The translations under genes were made by a program, and so were the position numbers. This document shows positions 57,861-64,000 of a stretch of DNA of 64,000 bases, piece after piece (within the stretch, counting starts at the first letter, position 1; each line of letters starts with the position of its first letter). Origin of the DNA: Ignelater luminosus. Lineage: Eukaryota; Arthropoda; Insecta; Coleoptera; Elateridae. Where the stretch lies: contig VTPC01090028.1 in assembly GCA_011009095.1 (NCBI GenBank), positions 157,456 to 221,455 of the forward strand, given 5' to 3'. A model generated the notes under the pieces. That model was given only the letters and a program-made list of their open reading frames with translations, had not been told where the DNA came from and searched no databases.

Positions 57861-60800
57861 TTTCACCAATGAGACTCAATACACAAAATAAACACTGTAT
57901 AAGCACTTGATTTGTCTTACTTAATTTTGCTAAGGAAGTCCTCTGAAGACTTCCTTTTTTTAAACGGTACAAGAGAGAAATGCCAATTCAATATTTACTT
58001 CTCTCTTGAGCAAAGATATCTAGTCTATAATTGAAATTTGGAATATACACTACGTGCTTTTTTGATAGCCAAAAGAACAAAATAATGAAATTAAGCTGCT
58101 TCGCCTGGACCAGAGATCCACTTACAAAAACAAAAATACAAGAAGTCGACCTTACTTACATTTATTAAAACAATAATGATAATCAAAAAAAATGAGTCAA
58201 ACACACACAAACAAAAAAATACAAAAACAATAACAAAATAACGCTATAAAAGAATATCAATAAGAGGCATAAATTAATTTCTGTTTGGAGAACAGAGTCG
58301 ATAAAATAATTAAAAAAAAACAGAAACAAACAATAAGAAAAACAAATTATTACAATAAACAAAGCGAAATGATTCTGTTACGTTAAAATTTTAAAATAGA
58401 ACACAAAAGATCAAAATTCAAATATTAATTAACCCGACTAAGGTAAACTTGAACATAAATTGTTAAATATTGGCAACTGAACTTTACATTTAAGAACAAA
58501 GAAATAATTGCCAAGTTAGTAATTTTGTTGCAACAATTTATCAAACACCAGCTAAAATTACCTGGGAACGTTCCTGTTACAAATTAGTTAAAAAGTTACT
58601 TGTAAAAATTATGATTCAATAAAACAATACGAAACTGATCCTGTCTAAGCAAAGTTTTCGTATAAAATATTTCACAAAGTTTGACGTTCTCCTAGTCTAT
58701 AAACATTAAAATTCATATAATAAAACATAGCAGGTTTTCTTTCTTACTCATACAGAAATTCTTTCTTCCAGAAGGTATGTGCAGACCTCTGTTTTCCGAC
58801 GAAAGGCAGCTAGATCCAATAATTGAGAAAACTTCAATTTCGAAGAACAACCACTTATTTTACGTTAATCGCAAAAAAAACATAAGAACAAAATCCAGGC
58901 ATTTACACACAATTTTATAAACGAAAATCACTGAGTTTCAAGCACTATTAAAATTTTGCGGAGCTTCCAGAATGTAGTATACACACAGATGCTACACCAA
59001 CAGGGCCAAAATGGTTGCGTTCCTACCCTCTACAATTTCTGCTTCCTGGAGGACACCAGCGTAATTATATTTGGGTTATACATTCCCCACGATAACGAAA
59101 TTTATAAGCCTTGCTGTTGGCAAACAAACCACTTTCTTCCGGGACTATTGCGCGTCTCTGACACGAAGAAATTACGATTTCTCCAGTCCGATCTCTTTTT
59201 TTTTCTAAGAGGGTCGCTTCACTTAATTTGGTTTGAATCCAATTAGGGGATGTAGAGGTAAACGTCGAAAATTACCACACGTTGGTTCAAGTCACCAGCT
59301 ATCTACGTAATGCCTAACCTCTGCGTTTTTGTTACGCAGTTCGTACTTACGGAAGTGGGGTTAAAAAGTCGGATATACACCCTAACAGATTAAGACATTA
59401 ATACTCTTTATGCGAGAATGGAAAATTTTACTTGTAGAAGTTTAAATTTGACTTCCCCGAGACTGTGTGACTGCATTATTGCAACTAATGATTCTGGGAA
59501 TTTGATATTGGAAATCAACGAAAGACACGTCTACTGGAGTCTAGGTGTCGAGACCACAAAAATATTAATTCTTTAAAATAACATTATAACAAACATTCGT
59601 TTAATGAAACAATTTAAATATTGCGCGTCAAGAAAACAAATATCCGAACGAAATTGAAAAACAGGGGCGGATTTAGTGGGAATTTTAAAATAACATTACA
59701 AATTTCCACTTGGCTGATCAATTTTAAATTCATCATTTTTGCAAGAAATTTATCTTTGCACAAAGCAAGAGAAATTAGATAGTAACCAGCTGGAGAAGTG
59801 CACCGTTGTCGGTTTTAGGAAGTGAAATAATGACAACAGAAATTTTTTACAGAGATTGGTTTTTAGTTGGACAAGAACATTCTTTCTGAGAAAAATAATT
59901 ATTTGCATTAGGATTTGCAGGAAGAATAGTAGGTACAATTTTTCGATTTAGCCATACCAATAAGAACTACATCTGTACTCATTTTATCAAACTACGGAAA
60001 CAATGTAGAAAGTATTGATAAGTAAATGATGATAGGATACTTTCTCAGTAACAGAAACAACAGTAACTGTCGTACCTAAAAATTTTCAATGAATACATCC
60101 ATAAAGACAGCAATTTGTTGCTATTTGACTTAATCGCTCGCATCGAAAACAGCGCTTATGCACAGGATAGAAGGTTCAGTGCCTTCACACTGAGGTAAAA
60201 CTAAGTACAACTATAGCAATTCGGCTGTCTGGAGGGAACTGTTCAGGACAGACTAACGCATTCATCCTACTTATGAGCAAGGCACTGATGACACCTCAGG
60301 ATTGCAGATTTTCTTATCAAGTTTCACTCCTTCAGATTCCTCGTATGTTGTAAAAGCAGATTAAAGTCCTCCTGAATGCTGCTCGTTTACATGCACGTGA
60401 GGTCTTTGACGGCAAAATTTTTCAGTTTATGAATCAACCAAGTTAAAAGTAAAGAAGAAAATTCCTTGCTAAAAGCTTCGTTACAAATGCACAAAAACTG
60501 CTTTAGTCGATGTAAGTGCTAATACAGTGGAGTAGAAAATTATTATTGGTACTTTACTAGTTAACTTGACGTGAAATTGCTTTGACTATTAAGAACTGCT
60601 AAAGAAAACTAGCTGTCGTTAGCTCATAGAACCTTCTAGAAGTTCGATAAAAAGTTTTTCTTGAAACAAGAAGATGTTAACGTAACTAAATATAAAAAGA
60701 ATATTCTTACCAATCTTCATCAATCTTCCGTCTGATTAGCTAAAAATTGTTAACTTTGTACATCACCATCTAGAAGACAAAACAGTGTTTAAACCTTTAA

Positions 60801-60935
60801 TTTTTCTTTAAAGGAATCTTTATAAAGTACAGTGTAATCCCTAACAAAAAGGCATATAACAGGTATATGTGTATAATTTATTATTAGTATAGAAGGACGC
60901 ACATGCGCCATTGTCAGGTATTTTACATTGCACGT
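57861..60935. other. No gene seen
   Basis: AT-rich, purine-rich in places (58080-58400). It may include more of the repeat that begins at 57536. The plus frame at 58956-59246 has no recognisable motif. Confidence 0.4.
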
Positions 60936-61060
60936 TGCGACGCCTTTTCGACAGTACAGCTCCGGCTGCGGACGGAAATAACCGCGACCAGGGCGTCCCG
61001 ACGCCCGCGTCCGAGTCCTCGTACTATGAATACGCGATACCCCCTTAGGTAGGTACGACC
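60936..61060. other. CpG-dense, GC-rich patch, possible promoter or first exon
   Basis: About 18 CpG dinucleotides fall within roughly 110 bases, in sharp contrast to AT-rich flanks on both sides. TATA-like text (GTGTATAATTTATTATTAG) lies about 50 bases to the left, and a donor-like TTAG|GTAGGT to the right (about 61046). A short plus-strand frame from ATG 60903 crosses it but matches nothing. It could be a host promoter with a 5' exon or a fragment of a GC-rich repeat. No gene body is visible. Confidence 0.35.
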
Positions 61061-64000
61061 CGACAAAAGTTCAACGTATGTTATATGGTGTATGTGTGTA
61101 TACAGTTATTCAATGTGAAATTCTTTTTCGACGTTTATGTTGCTTTTTTTCAGTTCAAGGTAGTTTTTAACTAGACTTCATTTGTTATTGCTTATCCTGT
61201 TTATTATTATCATTTATATTCTTAAAACCTAAGAGACAAAACATTAAACGCTTAAAATAGTATATCTATTTACAAATAAAATTTATTTAAATACGTGAAG
61301 ATTAAAGGAACGGATGCGCTTTAAAAAAATTGTTTTATAGAAAAAAATGGAGCAGCTATTTTAAATTATCCTCAACTAAAAGCCTTCCAAGTCTATTAAT
61401 ATTTTACAAATTTTTATAAGACGCCAGCAACAATATTTTAACATAACCTAATAACACCTCATTAACTTAGAAACGACCTTGTTATTGAAAGTATAAAATA
61501 ACTTATAAATATAGAGATATATTGTTAATGACAACCGTTTATTATTGGGAATTTTACACAGAACCGCGCCATAAAATTTTTTGTATTATATGCCAATATT
61601 TTACCGCCAAAAGAAAAATTATTAGAAAAACTTTTCAGATCAAACTATTTCAATGTAAAGTTTTGTAAACACAGAATTTTAAAACCTTGAAATTTTGATT
61701 TTGGAAATTACTTTAACCTTTTGCGTAAATTTGAAAAAAAAAATAACAATGTGAAAACTTCATCAATCTCTTTCAAAATATGACTAATATATCTAAATCA
61801 TCATCACCATATCCATCTTCATCTTGTTAGGTAAACCCTGAAGTAACGAACTTTCACAAAAGAAAAAACATAATAAACAAGAGTTAGCATTTAATAAATT
61901 TATTCTAAATGGCCATTAATTATTATTTGAGAAAAAAAAACTAATTAATTGACTTGGCTACAAAAGGCTTTTTCCCGCCTCATTTTGGTGATACAGAGTT
62001 TACTGCCAGAAATCGATGCGTATTAGACATTCAACACGAAAATTACTAATTAATCATTCTCAAACTTTATTATTTCGCACTTTATCAACAAAAATAAATT
62101 TTACATAATTAATTAAGCTAGAAATATTTTCGGGCGGATTTTACTAAATATTTTTCCCTTCGTTCAAAAAAATAACGTTATTTGACACGAATTTTCTATT
62201 AGAAGAAATAAAAATGTTATGGAAGATTGCAACCATTAAATCTTAATGGCTATAAATATTTTCCTTCCCTTCTTTATTTATTACTGAAAAAAAGGAAGAA
62301 ATTAAGAGTAAACTTACAATTTTCTACAGCCTTACAAATCTGTCAACATTTTAGATTTATGTGTTATTATTTCAGTAACTTTTTCTGGCTAAAAATTCTG
62401 AACTGGTTAAAGGGATTACAAGCCCGCCTTGTCTTAAAATAAATGGAACTCCAGCACAAACCATTCGTCTTATTTTATCTCTCTTATTAATAAAGTAGTT
62501 TCATATATATTTTTTATCTTGAAAATTTTCACGCTTCCCTCACCACCTTGCAAACAATTTGTTAAAGAGATTTTCTATTGTTGAAAATGGAAATTCATTT
62601 TGTTATACCTTCCCTCCTATTATTAATATCACTATGTTTGAAAGTTTTTAGAAAAGGATTCTAAGTTAGAACTTTCACAATATAAAGTTTCTTAAATTAT
62701 TCAGGGAGACTCCAAGAAGTTTTTGACGGGCATAGAAGATCCCCTTAGTCCTTTGTCAGTCAATGTGGTAAGACTTGATCCAATTACAAAATAACCCAAA
62801 CCCTTCAAATTTCCATAGCTTTGCCTGTAGAATTTTAACTTTCAGTTTTGTAACTTTGTTGTAATTTTTCTCTGAGGAAATATAAAAACTGAAAATTTTC
62901 AAGCTTCAGTGCTCGATTGAATTTTAGCATCTAAAAATCAGCGACCATTAAATTTAACTGTTACCCAAAAAGTATCCTGATTACCTCACGTACTTTCCGC
63001 AATTTGTTCAAGTGGAACGGAAACCGCGGGGATAAAGGTTGATTAATTCTGTAGGTGGTTCGTTTTTAATAGTCTGTAAAATTATGGGTATCATATTGAT
63101 TAGAAAACCGTCGTACGTGCGGCAATAAATCTAGAAATCAATTAAAAGTTCCAAATCGCAGTTTTCCTTTTAAAAACTTTCTTGTGTACAAAATTTATTT
63201 CACGCCAGAAAACTTATGTCATCGAAATACTTTCACCTTATATGCGATTACGTGGTTCTGAAGTTTACCAAACTCATTACTAACTCTACTAAAGTTAATT
63301 TGCGGTTACTGAAACAAATATCTAGGGATTCTAGTCTACTATATGGCAGTCCCCAACTATGTAAACTGTTTCAAATCGTAATGTCAAACAAGCAACTGCA
63401 ATTAAGTACGTCGTTAATTCAAGTTTTTGTTTGAACATAAAGAAGGTATAAGAAACTAATATTTACTGATATTTGGCGAGCAGACTGTGAGTCTTTTGGC
63501 TCGACCCAGATTTTATGGCGCTCTCAAAATTCTTCAAACACATTGGTCATGCTATATTTACACAAACATTTTATACGCTCACTAGGCAACAAACATAGGA
63601 TAGTAGTTCTGTTTTAGGTACTTAATTATTAATTTAGAACCTTAGCTCGGGTTTAAATATAGAATTGATTTGAAATGTACATACAATGGACCAACAATAT
63701 CCCATTATAATTTCTCGCTCTTAATTTAATTGAATTTGTTTATTATTGTAATAAGACGACGTAACTTGGCCGGTTCCCCAAACCGCATTGTTGTGGATAC
63801 AGGTTGCAAATTAAACTTTATTCATCAAATTGAAACAATGGGCTCGGATTTAGTCATTTGTCAGCGTTCAAAGTTGCCCACAAATAAATACCTACTAAAT
63901 AATTAAACAGCCCAAATTCGAGAGGAAGAGGAAAATGCGGAGAGGTAGCTTGAATTTTGACATGATAATTAAAATAACAAAAATATCAAACTTGAATAAA
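61061..64000. other. AT-rich DNA, no gene seen
   Basis: Long AT-rich stretch with frequent stops in all frames. Frames at 62227-62442 and 63216-63434 show no recognisable motif. It could be a long intron if the patch at 60.94 kb is a first exon. Confidence 0.4.

Noticed and set aside
1-64000. Bacterial-type features (operons, Shine-Dalgarno sites, CRISPR arrays)
   Set aside because: Introns, insect transposons and the lack of dense coding rule out a prokaryotic reading. No regularly spaced repeats were seen.

Overview
The window looks like AT-rich insect nuclear DNA, possibly beetle or bug, but nothing fixes the order. The evidence is the set of transposons it carries: irritans-type mariner, pogo/Tigger, piggyBac, Ty3/Gypsy and RTE-like LINE remnants, plus short GT-AG introns of 56 to 80 bp inside transposon genes. 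I found no host gene I would defend and no tRNA, rRNA or CRISPR. The region is best read as a transposon graveyard lying in intergenic or intronic DNA, with two fairly young residents. All family names rest on motifs recognised by eye; no database search was run.

Layout. 0-10 kb: an unexplained 87-codon open frame (2.3 kb), a small tandem repeat (3.8 kb), a decayed multi-exon ORF of the DUF7869-like insect repeat family (5.6-7.85 kb), a DDE fragment (8.2-8.45 kb) and an RTE-like LINE tail (9.2-10.15 kb). 10-27 kb: two mariner copies in opposite orientation (12.4-13.7 kb, one frameshift; 25.35-26.65 kb, intact transposase) flank a pogo-like element with an intron (18.9-21.1 kb). That element appears to have landed inside an older pogo/Jerky-like gene. 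A 5'-truncated LINE on the minus strand lies at 23.5-25.1 kb. 27-36 kb: mostly featureless AT-rich DNA, then a 398-bp tandem duplication, a GC-rich insertion flanked by a long target-site-like duplication, and a decayed ORF of a Cys-rich-tail family.

36.76-41.23 kb holds a complete Ty3/Gypsy retrotransposon on the minus strand with 165-bp LTRs, a PBS, a PPT, a frameshifted gag-protease and an open 937-codon pol. Next to it is a piggyBac gene (41.4-45.1 kb) split by about 2.1 kb of another repeat. 45.76-47.25 kb is a TA-flanked element with unusually long (about 185 bp) terminal inverted repeats. It carries a second copy of the Cys-rich-tail ORF family and is the most unusual item in the window. 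49.8-50.7 kb has a decayed DQSG-type transposase, 53.9-57.2 kb a near full-length but dead RTE-like LINE, and 57.5-57.85 kb a relative of the repeat that split piggyBac. 58-64 kb is AT-rich with one CpG-dense patch at 60.94-61.06 kb.

The genes do not form a pathway. Each is a self-mobilising unit, and the useful information is their relative age and nesting. The Gypsy element (3 of 165 LTR positions differ) and mariner copy 2 (open transposase) look youngest. The other elements are broken by stops, frameshifts or catalytic substitutions.
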